A model generated the notes under the pieces. That model was not told the DNA's origin. It saw only the letters and a program-made list of their open reading frames with translations, and searched no databases. DNA of 64,000 nt from Amnibacterium flavum (GTDB taxonomy: Bacteria > Actinomycetota > Actinomycetes > Actinomycetales > Microbacteriaceae). A program made the position numbers and the translations under genes. The stretch lies in NCBI RefSeq assembly GCF_003097495.1, contig NZ_QEOP01000002.1:496001-560000 (forward strand), written 5' to 3'. Positions within the stretch are counted from its first letter, which is position 1. Each line of letters starts with the position of its first letter. Shown here piece after piece: positions 55,475-63,519 of the stretch.

Positions 55475-56823
55475 CACGGCACCGCCGTCAGCGTGAAGTT
55501 CTGCGCGTTCGTGCCGTTGCAGGTGTACTGGATCAGAGCCACGTTGGCGTCTGCGCTCGCGTTCGGCACGTCGAGGCACTTCCCACTCAGGACCGAGACG
55601 ATGCGGTAGACGCCTTGGGTGGTCTGCTCGACCTTCCACTGCTGGTTGGTCGAGGCGCCGTAGCTCCACCCGATCACGGGGTTCCAGTCGTCCATTCCGC
55701 GTGCCGCGTTCCAGTCGAGGTTCACGTCGAGACCGATGGGGCTGCCGTTGCGCGGCATGATCGAGTAGCTGTTGTTGCCGGTGTTCGTGTCGGCGAACTT
55801 CCACGTCTGCTTGTCGACGCCGTTCGCGCCACAGGGCTGCTGGCGGATGGCGCTGCCGTTGGTGAAGGCGTCGATGGAGATGCAGAGCCCGCTGCCGATG
55901 TTGTTGATGCGGTAGGACTCGTTCATATCGAGCCACGAGGCGGTCGTGCCGCTCACACTCGGCGACATGGCCGAGAAGTTCCCGGCCGCGTCGCGTGCCC
56001 GCACCGTGTAGGTGTACGTCGTGCCGAGCCGCAGGTAGCGGTCGGTGTAGGTCGTTGCTCCGCCCGAGGTTCCGACGAGCGCTCCATTGCGGTAGATCTC
56101 GTAATCGGTGACGCCGACGTTGTCGGTCGCAGCACTCCAACCCAGGCCGATCGTGGTGCCCGTGATGTTGGTGGTCCACGGCGTCCAGGGCTCGTACGGG
56201 GCGGCAGGTGCCGTCGTGTCACCGGCCTGCGCGACGAAGGCCGCGGTGTTGGTCGCGGTGGCCTTCCAGTTGGTGGACACCGTGCCGGTTGCGGTGAGCC
56301 TGATGTTGGCGCTTCCGCTGGTAGCGGTGGTGAGCTTGGTGCGCACGCAGTAGAACGCCGACGCCCCGGGAGCGAGGCTGGCGACCGAGAACTTGAGCAC
56401 CGTGGCGTAGTTGCCGTTGGTGTAGCTGGCGGGCTGTGCGCTCGCGGTGCATTCGGTGGTGGCGCTGACCGGACCCCAGCGGACGACGTCGAACGCACCC
56501 GCTGCGGTGGCGGTGCCGGAGGCGAGCGTCGGCACGATGGCGGTGGTGGAGAGGGTGGCGTCACCGGTGTTCTTCACGGTGACGGGCACGGTCTTGACGG
56601 TCCCGACGGTCGAATAGGTACCGCCGGCGGAGTTGAATCCCGTGATGGTGACGGCCGGGGTCGCCGTGGTGATGGTCGCGCCGCCCGCGAGGGGCTTCGC
56701 GGTGCTGTTCCAGAGAGCGTAGGTGCCCGAGGTGCTGGCGAGAACGGAAACGAGCACGACCCCGATGATCGCCGTCCACCAGGCCGCGGTGCGGCCCGGT
56801 GATGCGTGGCGTTTCGTGGTCAT
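55474..56823 (-). CDS. secreted protein: SipW-type signal, FnIII and ricin B lectin domains
   Basis: 449 residues. The N-terminus has the alternate signal pattern: TM followed by GTYALWNSTAKPLAGG, as in proteins processed by SipW-class peptidases. Then come a beta domain (about 50-215), a fibronectin type III domain (APAAPYEPWTPWTTNITGTTIGLGWSAATDNVGVTDYEIYRNG..., about 225-315) and a ricin-type beta-trefoil lectin (about 320-449) with repeated QxW-like cores TWKFAD, QQWKVE, QNFTLT. A sugar-binding tip or matrix protein is the natural inference. Confidence 0.82.
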   Translation of the reverse strand: MTTKRHASPGRTAAWWTAIIGVVLVSVLASTSGTYALWNSTAKPLAGGATITTATPAVTITGFNSAGGTYSTVGTVKTVPVTVKNTGDATLSTTAIVPTLASGTATAAGAFDVVRWGPVSATTECTASAQPASYTNGNYATVLKFSVASLAPGASAFYCVRTKLTTATSGSANIRLTATGTVSTNWKATATNTAAFVAQAGDTTAPAAPYEPWTPWTTNITGTTIGLGWSAATDNVGVTDYEIYRNGALVGTSGGATTYTDRYLRLGTTYTYTVRARDAAGNFSAMSPSVSGTTASWLDMNESYRINNIGSGLCISIDAFTNGSAIRQQPCGANGVDKQTWKFADTNTGNNSYSIMPRNGSPIGLDVNLDWNAARGMDDWNPVIGWSYGASTNQQWKVEQTTQGVYRIVSVLSGKCLDVPNASADANVALIQYTCNGTNAQNFTLTAVP

Positions 56824-56913
56824 GCTCGTTTCCCTCTACGGCTCGTGCTGCTAGGTGCTCGGATTCGCTAGGTGTCCAAGACCTGGTGTGCCCACCCGGG
56901 GGTGAGCTGCTGG

Positions 56914-56946
56914 GGTCGGCGCCGCAAGGGGGTGGAGGCGCCGACC
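56914..56946 (-). terminator. hairpin after first gene of SipW cassette
   Basis: GGTCGGCGCC (56914-56923) pairs perfectly with GGCGCCGACC (56937-56946), a 10-bp stem with a 13-base loop. It lies 12 bases after the stop of the small exported subunit. As an attenuator it would let that gene be made in excess over the three behind it. Confidence 0.65.
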
Positions 56947-56958
56947 TCAGCTGACGGA

Positions 56959-57486
56959 TCAGACCGTCTGGGTGAGCGTGAAGGTCGGTGCGTTGAGCGT
57001 GGTCGAGCTGCTCTGGCCGGTGGTGGCCGACTCGGGGAGCGCGACGGTGATCGTCACGGTGACGGTCGCGGCGGAGGAAGCGGAGGCCACGGTGACGTTG
57101 TTGCCGCTCACGGTGACGTTGCTGCTCGTCGAGGTGACGGCCATGGTCGGGGTGACGCCGGCGATGGTTCCGGTGGCGGTGAGGCCGCTGTTGGTCAGGG
57201 CAGCGGTGAGGCCGTCACCGGTCGCGACGATGTTGAGCGTCTGCGTGTAGGTGAGGGTCTTGCCGGGGATGAGGCGGTACGCGGCGAGCTGAGCCGAGGT
57301 CAGGGTCGTCGTGCCGGCCTTCCAGACACCGTCGGTGTTGGCGGTGAGCGACAGGTTTCCGCTCGAGACGGTGGCGTTGCTGCCGATGGAGGCGGTCGAG
57401 TTCCAGACGGCGAACGTGCCGGCGCCTCCAGCGAGGAGTGCGATGCCAGCGGCGCCTGCGACAGCTGCCTTCATGAGCTTGTTCAT
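56959..57486 (-). CDS. small exported protein with SipW-class signal peptide, TasA/CalY-like
   Basis: 175 residues. The signal is the SipW-cognate type: KAAVAGAAGIALLAGGAGTFAVWNSTASIG, with a short basic head, a Gly-rich core and the TFAxW motif at the expected cleavage region. The mature part is Thr/Ser/Val-rich, without Cys, and made of short beta strands (LSLTANTDGVWKAGTTTLTSAQLAAYRLIPGKTLTYTQTLNIVATGDGL...). These are the properties of TasA/camelysin-like fibre subunits. Sequence-level homology to TasA cannot be shown here. First gene of the cassette, hence probably the most abundant product. Confidence 0.82.
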   Translation of the reverse strand: MNKLMKAAVAGAAGIALLAGGAGTFAVWNSTASIGSNATVSSGNLSLTANTDGVWKAGTTTLTSAQLAAYRLIPGKTLTYTQTLNIVATGDGLTAALTNSGLTATGTIAGVTPTMAVTSTSSNVTVSGNNVTVASASSAATVTVTITVALPESATTGQSSSTTLNAPTFTLTQTV

Positions 57487-57569
57487 TGGGTGTTCCTCTT
57501 GCTCGGGATCTGCCGGATCTGAACCGGCTGTTCGGGTTTTCGTTGTCCGGGGCAATCGGTGTTCTTCAT

Positions 57570-57738
57570 GTCCCCCGAGAAAGATCATGCCGGTCCTCAT
57601 CTTGGGGGACAAGAGGGGACAAACACCCAGAATGGGGGGCACTCTTGCAGGGGATAGAACGCCTGCCGTATTTGCAAAATACCTGATCAAAGCTAGCATT
57701 CGAGCGAAAAACGTGATTTGGGGGACCCCGTGGGGGAC
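57570..57738 (-). promoter_or_regulatory. AT-richer upstream region with five GGGGAC boxes
   Basis: GGGGAC occurs at 57605-57610, 57615-57620, 57721-57726 and 57733-57738, and inverted at 57570-57575. Two are exactly 10 bases apart. Between them is an AT-rich tract with GTATTT-GCA-AAATAC (57668-57682). On the minus strand TATCCC near 57656 could be a -10. The 368-base gap 57487-57854 holds no gene and probably controls the cassette. Confidence 0.45.
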
Positions 57739-57854
57739 TACACAGGTCTGTCTACGTACGGTCGATACGCGTGAATAGATTTTCCGGAGGGCCTCTGAGC
57801 GGACTTCATGAAATGGCGGTAGCGGCGAAGCTCGTGCTGTAGGACCCTGGTCCC

Positions 57855-58235
57855 ATGGCACTCGTGACATCGACCCTCGACTCCGTGATCGTCGTCTGGC
57901 ACGTGGCCGTCAATGCGGGTGATTCGGAGGCCGCGGCTGCGGCGTGCACCGAGGACGTGGTTCTCGGCGGCCCTGAGGGCGGATCGCACGGGCGTGACGA
58001 GCTGCGAGCGTGGGTCGAGACATCGGGTATCCGCCTCATGCCCAAAGAGGCGTACGACATCCCCGGCGGCATCGTGGTGGCGCAGGAGGTCACCTGGCCC
58101 GGGAGCGCCGACTTCAATCCCGATGCTGCGCCCTCGCGCCTGTACACCGCGTTCGGGCTGCGTGATGGGGAGATCTCGAGCATCCTGCGCTTCGAGTCCC
58201 TCGAAGCAGCGAAAGCGGCGCCGGTCGCCGCCTGA
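57855..58235 (+). CDS. SnoaL/NTF2-like family protein
   Basis: 126 residues with a cone-shaped NTF2-like pattern: DSVIVVWHVAVNAGDSEAAAAACTEDVVLGGPEGGSHGRDELRAWVE at the N-terminus, then beta strands with IVVAQEVTWPG and LYTAFGLRDGEISSILRFES. Members include polyketide cyclases, isomerases and many of unknown role. A TAGGAC box lies 9 bases before the ATG. It is divergent from the SipW cassette and 35 bases upstream of the HTH_42 gene. Confidence 0.78.
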   Translation: MALVTSTLDSVIVVWHVAVNAGDSEAAAAACTEDVVLGGPEGGSHGRDELRAWVETSGIRLMPKEAYDIPGGIVVAQEVTWPGSADFNPDAAPSRLYTAFGLRDGEISSILRFESLEAAKAAPVAA

Positions 58236-58270
58236 GGCGAGACGGTCGTCTGAATTCGCGGGAGATCAGC

Positions 58271-59365
58271 ATGTCCGTGGTCGGCGCGCGCGATCTGCTC
58301 TCGATGCGTCTCCGATCGCAGGGGCTGATCGCGCCTCCTGAACCGTCGGGTCGAGAGATTCGCACGTCCGCGGTCGCCGATGCGGCGCGACGGCTGCTCG
58401 CGCTTCAGGGGCAGGATCCGGTCGCCGCGCTCTGGGCGCTCGGCCTGCGGGCCGGGGTGACGAAGGAGAGCGTGCAGGCGGCCTTCGCGGAGGGCCTCAT
58501 CGTCAGGTCCTGGCCGATGCGCGGCACGGTCCATGTCGTTCCGGCCGAGGACATCGGCTGGCTGCAGCGACTCACGAATCCTCGTGCGCTGAGAGGTGCC
58601 GACAGGCGTCGCGACTTCCTGGGCCTGTCGATCGAGATGCTCGAGCGCATGCGGGGCATCGCGGTGGCCGAGCTGCGCGGGGGCAACGCCCTGACCCGAG
58701 CGGAACTCATCGCCGCCTTCGAACGCGCGGGGATCGAGATGCGCAGCGGATGGAGCTACCACTCCATCTGGTATCTCAGCCAGACGGGCACGATCGTGTT
58801 CGGGCCCCCGACCGATGCCCGGGAATCGAAGCTCGTCCTCGTCGACGAATGGATCGGCCCGCCCCGCGACCTCGAGGGCGAAGAGGCGCTGGCCGAACTC
58901 GTGTCGCGCTACATCGTCGGGCACGGACCCGCGACCGTCGCCGATCTCGGGTGGTGGACGATGCTGACGCTGACCGAGCTGAAGCGGGCGTTCGCCGCCG
59001 CGGAGGCTGCCGGCTCCGTCGTGCGAATCGAATCCGAGTCCGGACCCATGTGGGTCAGTCCGGAGGTCGAGTCGGCGCCGCTGGACGAACCGCCGCCCGT
59101 GCTGCTGCTCCCCGCCTTCGACGAGTTGCTCCTCGGCTACAAGGACCGCACGCTCTCGGTCGATCCCGCGAATGCCTCCCGGTGGACGACGTCGAACGGT
59201 CTCTTCGCGGCGACGATCGTGTGCGGCGGAAGGATCGCGGGCACCTGGACCATGCGCAAGGGCCGCGTGGAAGCGAAGCTCTGGGACGACGCACCCCCGA
59301 TCGATGCCGACGAACTCGACCGGCAGATAGCTCGGGTCGAGGATTTCGGTCTTCCCGCAGAGTGA
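58271..59365 (+). CDS. winged-helix DNA-binding domain protein (HTH_42 family)
   Basis: 364 residues. Family features: RRLLALQGQDPVAALWALGLR at the N-terminus, SWPMRGTVHVVPAEDIGWLQRL, the LTRAELIAAFERAGIE helical unit, SRYIVGHGPATVADLGWW, LLLPAFDELLLGYKDR near residue 280, and GLFAATIVCGGRIAGTWT. HTH_42 includes AlkX/YcaQ-type DNA glycosylases that unhook interstrand crosslinks. YcaQ proteins carry a catalytic QxQ motif: LQGQDP matches that pattern, so a glycosylase role is possible but the subgroup is unsure. Confidence 0.85.
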   Translation: MSVVGARDLLSMRLRSQGLIAPPEPSGREIRTSAVADAARRLLALQGQDPVAALWALGLRAGVTKESVQAAFAEGLIVRSWPMRGTVHVVPAEDIGWLQRLTNPRALRGADRRRDFLGLSIEMLERMRGIAVAELRGGNALTRAELIAAFERAGIEMRSGWSYHSIWYLSQTGTIVFGPPTDARESKLVLVDEWIGPPRDLEGEEALAELVSRYIVGHGPATVADLGWWTMLTLTELKRAFAAAEAAGSVVRIESESGPMWVSPEVESAPLDEPPPVLLLPAFDELLLGYKDRTLSVDPANASRWTTSNGLFAATIVCGGRIAGTWTMRKGRVEAKLWDDAPPIDADELDRQIARVEDFGLPAE

Positions 59366-59406
59366 GCGGTGCGGCCGGGAATCAGCAGGAACACCTCGGC
59401 AGGCCG

Positions 59407-59412
59407 GATACT
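59407..59412 (+). promoter_or_regulatory. -10 element GATACT, leaderless recO
   Basis: GATACT ends 6 bases before the recO GTG at 59419. Confidence 0.45.
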
Positions 59413-59418
59413 TGAGGG

Positions 59419-60237
59419 GTGCCGGTCTATCGTGATGAAGCCGTCGTGCTGCGCACCCACAAGCTGGGTGAGGCCGACCGCATCGTCACGATGCTCTCGC
59501 GGCAGCACGGCAAGATCCGGGCCGTCGCCAAGGGCGTCCGGCGCACCTCGTCGAAGTTCGGGGCCCGACTCGAGCCGTTCATGGTCGTCGATGTGCAGCT
59601 CTTCGAGGGTCGCAGCCTCGACGTGATCACCCAGGCCGAGTCGCTGGCCTCCTACGGTGCCGCCATCGCCGGCGACTACGGTGCCTACACCGCGGCGAAT
59701 GCCATGGTCGAGACCGCCGACCGCATCACAGAGACCGAGGGGTCCTTGCAGCAGTACCTCCTGCTCGTTGGGGCGCTCCGTTCGCTGTCGCGCAACGAGC
59801 ACGGTTCCAGCCTCACCCTCGACTCCTACCTGCTCCGGGCCCTGTCGATCGCCGGATGGGCGCCGAGCTTCGCGGACTGCGCGGTCACCGGCGCGCCCGG
59901 TCCGCACAGCGCATTCGTCGTTCAGCTCGGCGGAGTCGTCGCCGACGAGGTCGCGCCTCCCGGAGCCCCCCGACTGCAGTTCGATGTCGTCGAACTGCTC
60001 GGAGCTCTGCTCGCGGGAGACTGGATCCACGCGGAATCGGCCGACGATCGCACGAGGTCGCAGGCCAGTGGCGTCGTCGCCGCCTACACCCAATGGCATC
60101 TCGAGCGCGGACTGCGCTCGCTTCAGCATGTCGACCGGCAGCAGGAGCGGGACGAGCGCCCCGGGCGTGCGGCGCGCGCCGACCGGATGCATGACGACGA
60201 GCGAGAGCGCTCGAACACGGAGGTCCCTGCTCAGTGA
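59419..60237 (+). CDS. recO: DNA repair protein RecO
   Basis: 272 residues. N-terminal OB fold ([40 protein letters not shown]) and helical C-terminal domain with [14 protein letters not shown]. RecO anneals DNA strands and loads RecA with RecR. The usual four-Cys zinc site is degraded: the segment reads [14 protein letters not shown]...[12 protein letters not shown], with one Cys left where C-x2-C and C-x2-C are expected. Family identity is otherwise clear. It overlaps uppS by 4 bases (GTGA); recO-uppS is a standard actinobacterial pair. Confidence 0.94.
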   Translation: MPVYRDEAVVLRTHKLGEADRIVTMLSRQHGKIRAVAKGVRRTSSKFGARLEPFMVVDVQLFEGRSLDVITQAESLASYGAAIAGDYGAYTAANAMVETADRITETEGSLQQYLLLVGALRSLSRNEHGSSLTLDSYLLRALSIAGWAPSFADCAVTGAPGPHSAFVVQLGGVVADEVAPPGAPRLQFDVVELLGALLAGDWIHAESADDRTRSQASGVVAAYTQWHLERGLRSLQHVDRQQERDERPGRAARADRMHDDERERSNTEVPAQ

Positions 60238-61049
60238 GCCCCAAACCCTTCACCCACCGCGATGCGGTCCCGTTCCGTCCGATCGACTGGACCGGCCTCT
60301 ACCCGCCCGAGCTGCCCCGCGGAGCGGTCCCCGAGCATGTCGCCGTCGTCATGGACGGCAACGGGCGCTGGGCGAACGGGCGGGGGCTCACCCGGATCGA
60401 GGGGCACCGGGCGGGGGAGGCGTCACTGCTCGACGTCGTGGCGGGCGCCATCCAGATCGGTGTGAAGCATCTGAGCGTCTACGCCTTCTCCACAGAGAAC
60501 TGGAAGCGTTCGCCCGACGAGGTGCGCTTCCTGATGGGCTTCAATCGCGACGTGCTGCACCGTCGCCGGGATCAGCTGAACGAATGGGGCGTCCGGGTGC
60601 GCTGGGCGGGCCGCAAGCCGCGGCTCTGGGGCTCCGTCGTCAGGGAGCTGCAGTTCGCCGAGCAGCTGACGGCGGGCAACGACGTGCTCACCCTGACGAT
60701 GTGCGTGAACTACGGCGGACGCACCGAGATCGCGGATGCCGTTCGCGCCATCGCGGAGGACGTCGCGGCGGGCAGGGTCAAGCCGTCGGGTGTGTCCGAG
60801 AAGCTGATCGCCAAGCACCTCTACCAGCCCGACATGCCCGACGTGGATCTGTTCGTTCGCAGCTCGGGGGAGCAGCGGACCAGCAACTTCCTGCTCTGGC
60901 AGTCCGCCTACGCCGAGATGGTGTTCCTCGACACGCTGTGGCCCGACTTCACCCGTGAGCAGCTGTGGGGCGCGATCGAGCAGTACGCGAGCCGCAATCG
61001 CCGGTTCGGGGGAGCGGTCGACACGCCCACGGACGTGCCGACCCTCTGA
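60234..61049 (+). CDS. uppS: isoprenyl (undecaprenyl-type) diphosphate synthase
   Basis: 271 residues. cis-prenyltransferase with the catalytic [15 protein letters not shown] motif, [30 protein letters not shown], and [20 protein letters not shown]. It makes the long polyprenyl diphosphate used as lipid carrier for wall polymers; chain length (C50 or C55) is not predictable. It converges on rtcB. Confidence 0.95.
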   Translation: MSPKPFTHRDAVPFRPIDWTGLYPPELPRGAVPEHVAVVMDGNGRWANGRGLTRIEGHRAGEASLLDVVAGAIQIGVKHLSVYAFSTENWKRSPDEVRFLMGFNRDVLHRRRDQLNEWGVRVRWAGRKPRLWGSVVRELQFAEQLTAGNDVLTLTMCVNYGGRTEIADAVRAIAEDVAAGRVKPSGVSEKLIAKHLYQPDMPDVDLFVRSSGEQRTSNFLLWQSAYAEMVFLDTLWPDFTREQLWGAIEQYASRNRRFGGAVDTPTDVPTL

Positions 61050-61070
61050 CCCGCCTCCGGCGGGCGCGAC

Positions 61071-61103
61071 CCTGTCCCGCCCGGTGGCCGGACGGGACAG
61101 GGG
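61071..61103. terminator. bidirectional hairpin between uppS and rtcB
   Basis: CCCTGTCCCG (61071-61080) pairs perfectly with CGGGACAGGG (61094-61103); the 13-base loop contains a further CCGG-TGG-CCGG stem. It lies 7 bases from the rtcB stop. Confidence 0.75.
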
Positions 61104-61110
61104 ATCAGGA

Positions 61111-62319
61111 TCAGTCGCCCTTCACATTGACGATCTGGCGCAGTGTGTGCCGGATCGTGACGAGATCGGACGCGTCCTCCATCACCTGGTCGATGGGCTT
61201 GTACGCGGCCGGGATCTCATCGAGGAACGCGTCAGTGTCGCGGAACTCGATGCCCGTCATCGCCTCGCGCAACTGCTCGACCGTGAAGGTCCTGCGTGCC
61301 GCGCTCCGCGAGTAGGTCCGCCCGGCTCCGTGCGGCGAGGACTGCAGTGACGGAGCATTGCCGCGTCCTTCGACGACGTACGACGCCGTGCCCATCGATC
61401 CGGGGATGAGTCCCGGCTCGCCCTCGCGGGCCGAGATCGCCCCCTTGCGGGAGAGCCAGACGTCCTTGCCGAAGTGCTTCTCCTTTTGGGTGAAGTGGGG
61501 CCATGTGCCGCGCTCGGCACAGGGAGGGTGGCAGTTGATCCGCTCCACCTCCACGACCGGCTCACCCATGTGCTCGGTGAGCTGACGCACGACGCGGTCC
61601 ATCATCTCCTCGCGGTTGAGCAGGGCGAAGTGCTGCGCCCACCGCAGTTCTGCGATGTAGCGGTGGAACTCCGGAGTGCCTTCGACGAGGTAGGCCAGGT
61701 CGGGATCGGGCAGGGAGATCCAGTACTTCTCCATCTGCCGCTGCGCGACCTTGATGTGGGAGCCCGCGATCCGGTTGCTGATACCCCGGCTTCCGGAGTG
61801 CAGGAACAGCCACACCCGGTCGGTCTCGTCGACCGAGACCTCGATGAAGTGGTTGCCGCTGCCCAAGGAGCCGAGCTGAAGACGCCAGGCGCCCGCGTAG
61901 GAGGCGGGGTCGAATCCGCTCTGCTCGGCGAGGCGCTCCAGTTCGGCTACGCAGGGCTCCGCGGTCGCGACGACCTTGCGGTTGTTCGATCCCGCCGACA
62001 GGGGGATCGCCCGCTCGATCTGCTCGCGCAGGTCCCGCAGCGTCGAGCCGGTGGCCGGGCCCGCGACCTGCTCGCGCGTGAACTGCGTCTTCACGGCGAT
62101 CATGCCGCAGCCGATGTCGACACCGACGGCAGCGGGGATCACCGCGTGCAGGGTCGGGATGACCGACCCCACCGTGGCGCCGCGGCCGAGGTGCGCGTCG
62201 GGCATCAGGGCGATGTGGGGGTAGATGAACGGCATCTTCGAAGCGGTGCGCGCCTGCTCGAGGGTCTTCTCCTCGAGGATGCTCGCCCAGCTCCACAGCC
62301 GTTCGCTGATCTTCTGCAT
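61111..62319 (-). CDS. rtcB: RNA-splicing ligase RtcB
   Basis: 402 residues from the ATG at 62319 with AAAGGAA upstream; longer frames extend through the hairpin region. GTP- and Mn2+-dependent ligase joining 2',3'-cyclic phosphate and 5'-OH RNA ends. Motifs: ALMPDAHLGRGATVGSVIP, AVGVDIGCGMIAVKT with the metal Cys, LGSGNHFIEV, LHSGSRG, GSMGTASYVVEG, and the guanylated His in SPHGAGRTYSR. All key residues are present. RtcB repairs stress-cleaved rRNA or tRNA in bacteria. An upstream small ORF and hairpin lie in its leader. Confidence 0.94.
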   Translation of the reverse strand: MQKISERLWSWASILEEKTLEQARTASKMPFIYPHIALMPDAHLGRGATVGSVIPTLHAVIPAAVGVDIGCGMIAVKTQFTREQVAGPATGSTLRDLREQIERAIPLSAGSNNRKVVATAEPCVAELERLAEQSGFDPASYAGAWRLQLGSLGSGNHFIEVSVDETDRVWLFLHSGSRGISNRIAGSHIKVAQRQMEKYWISLPDPDLAYLVEGTPEFHRYIAELRWAQHFALLNREEMMDRVVRQLTEHMGEPVVEVERINCHPPCAERGTWPHFTQKEKHFGKDVWLSRKGAISAREGEPGLIPGSMGTASYVVEGRGNAPSLQSSPHGAGRTYSRSAARRTFTVEQLREAMTGIEFRDTDAFLDEIPAAYKPIDQVMEDASDLVTIRHTLRQIVNVKGD

Positions 62320-62413
62320 GTTCCTTTCTCTCTTCATCAGGCGTCCGACGAATGCCGGACTGCGTGTGCCACCGGTCCGGTGCGACACATCGCCCACGAA
62401 GGGGAGAGAGGGT

Positions 62414-62439
62414 GCCCCGAACCGTCTCCGGCTCGGGGT
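62414..62439 (-). terminator. hairpin in the rtcB leader
   Basis: GCCCCGAACCG (62414-62424) pairs with CGGCTCGGGGT (62429-62439) with one internal mismatch and one end mismatch. It follows the small ORF stop by 9 bases and precedes rtcB by about 95, so it may attenuate rtcB transcription. Confidence 0.5.
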
Positions 62440-62447
62440 GCGACGGC

Positions 62448-62552
62448 TCAGGCCGTGCGGTCCCGAAGGGAGACGAGCGTTTCGATCGTGCGGCTCGCGC
62501 GGAGCGAGCGACCGAGTTGGAACTGATCGGACATCGCCTGATACGCGTCCAC
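62448..62552 (-). CDS. small ORF, 34 residues, upstream of rtcB
   Basis: GTG start with GGAGAGG 8 bases upstream. The peptide begins MDAYQAMSDQFQLG and continues with an Arg-rich amphipathic stretch (RSLRASRTIETLVSLRDR) ending TA, stop TGA. A strong promoter lies 55 bases before it and a hairpin follows it. It does not appear in any larger frame and resembles no family I know. It could be a leader peptide, a small protein acting with RtcB, or chance; ribosome profiling evidence is lacking. Confidence 0.5.
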   Translation of the reverse strand: MDAYQAMSDQFQLGRSLRASRTIETLVSLRDRTA

Positions 62553-62606
62553 GACCTGTTCCTCTCCGCTCGGGGCTGGCGCGACGGGATCGTCGCGACC
62601 GTGCGA

Positions 62607-62635
62607 AGTTACTGGGCTGGCGCAGCGCCTGTCAA
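62607..62635 (-). promoter_or_regulatory. near-consensus sigma-70 promoter for small ORF and rtcB
   Basis: TTGACA (62635 to 62630) and GTAACT (62612 to 62607) with a 17-base spacer, right after the stop of the kinase gene on the same strand. The -35 box is a perfect consensus, the best seen in the window. Confidence 0.7.
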
Positions 62636-62651
62636 TCCCCGAGCGGCGCCG

Positions 62652-63224
62652 TCACCGATCCGAGGCCGAGGCCGCCGCGAGGGGCCCGGCCAGCCAGGCG
62701 GCCACCTCGCGGGTCGTGGCCAGACGCACGACGTCGGGGTGCGCGGGCTGCCGTTCGAGGTCGGGCACCATCCGCTTGTACTTGGCCCGTGTCGAGATGC
62801 CCCACCGGATGATGTGGTCGCGACCCGTGAAGAACTTCCACAGCGGGCCCTCGACGTTGCCGTTCCACAAGACGGTGCGGTGGACGCGGCGACGCACCGT
62901 CCGGACGATCAGCCGGGTCAGCGTCACCCGGATCGGGAGGTCGAGCCAGACCATCAGATCGGCGCGAGCCAGGAGTATCGGTCGCGCGGTGCGGTACTGC
63001 CACTCGGTCACCCACGCCGCGCCCTCGGCGAGCGCCGTCACCTCGGCGAGGAAGGACTCCCGGTACGACCAGTTCGGACCGTGGTAGAGCGCGTCGATCT
63101 CCGTATGCGGGATGCCGAGCGCCGATGCGATCCGGCCCGCGAGCGTGGTCTTGCCGACGCCCGAGACGCCGACGACGAGGATCCGCTGCGGCCGGGCGGG
63201 AAGAGGATCGTCAGCCCCGAGCAT
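62652..63224 (-). CDS. P-loop kinase, adenylate kinase/topology-modulation type
   Basis: 190 residues from the ATG at 63224. Walker A is GVSGVGKTTLAGRIASALG, followed by HTEIDALYHGPNW, which is the substrate-side pattern of the FlaR/topology-modulation AAA_17-like group. A lid-like RTVRRRVHRTVLWNGNVEGPLW and the C-terminal TTREVAAWL follow. Small-molecule or nucleotide phosphorylation is the general activity; target unknown. Probably leaderless (TACTGT 6 bases before ATG). Confidence 0.82.
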   Translation of the reverse strand: MLGADDPLPARPQRILVVGVSGVGKTTLAGRIASALGIPHTEIDALYHGPNWSYRESFLAEVTALAEGAAWVTEWQYRTARPILLARADLMVWLDLPIRVTLTRLIVRTVRRRVHRTVLWNGNVEGPLWKFFTGRDHIIRWGISTRAKYKRMVPDLERQPAHPDVVRLATTREVAAWLAGPLAAASASDR

Positions 63225-63230
63225 GGGCAC

Positions 63231-63236
63231 ACAGTA
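63231..63236 (-). promoter_or_regulatory. -10 element TACTGT, leaderless kinase gene
   Basis: On the minus strand TACTGT ends 6 bases before the ATG at 63224, without a Shine-Dalgarno. Confidence 0.5.
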
Positions 63237-63362
63237 GCGAACGCCTAGGTCGTGCGTGGCGGGCGCCGCGTGCTGTGTTTCGTCTGCGTTTCGGCAGTGT
63301 CACCGGACCGTGCCGCCGTCGCCCGGCGGGGTGCTGACGGGGTGTTGTGCGGGTTCAGCGCA

Positions 63363-63373
63363 GTGCAATGCAC
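63363..63373. promoter_or_regulatory. palindrome GTGCAATGCAC upstream of binding-protein gene
   Basis: An 11-base odd palindrome followed by GTGCAGGCAC near 63379, in the 295-base gap between divergent kinase and ABC genes. A possible regulator site, from symmetry only. The rest of the gap shows no gene. Confidence 0.3.
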
Positions 63374-63519
63374 CAATCGTGCAGGCACCGATCTTGTGAT
63401 CCGTGCCGATGCTCCCTCTCGGCAACGTCGAAAGACTTGGACTCTCGCGCACCGAGGCGAGACGTCCTGCACCGCACACCCGGTCCATGACCGGAACTCT
63501 TCGCCAGGAGGCCCCCACA

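Noticed and set aside
57840-57845. TAGGAC as a leaderless -10 for the NTF2-like gene
   Set aside because: It lies 9 bases before the ATG and is a poor match compared with the 6-7 base rule at other genes.
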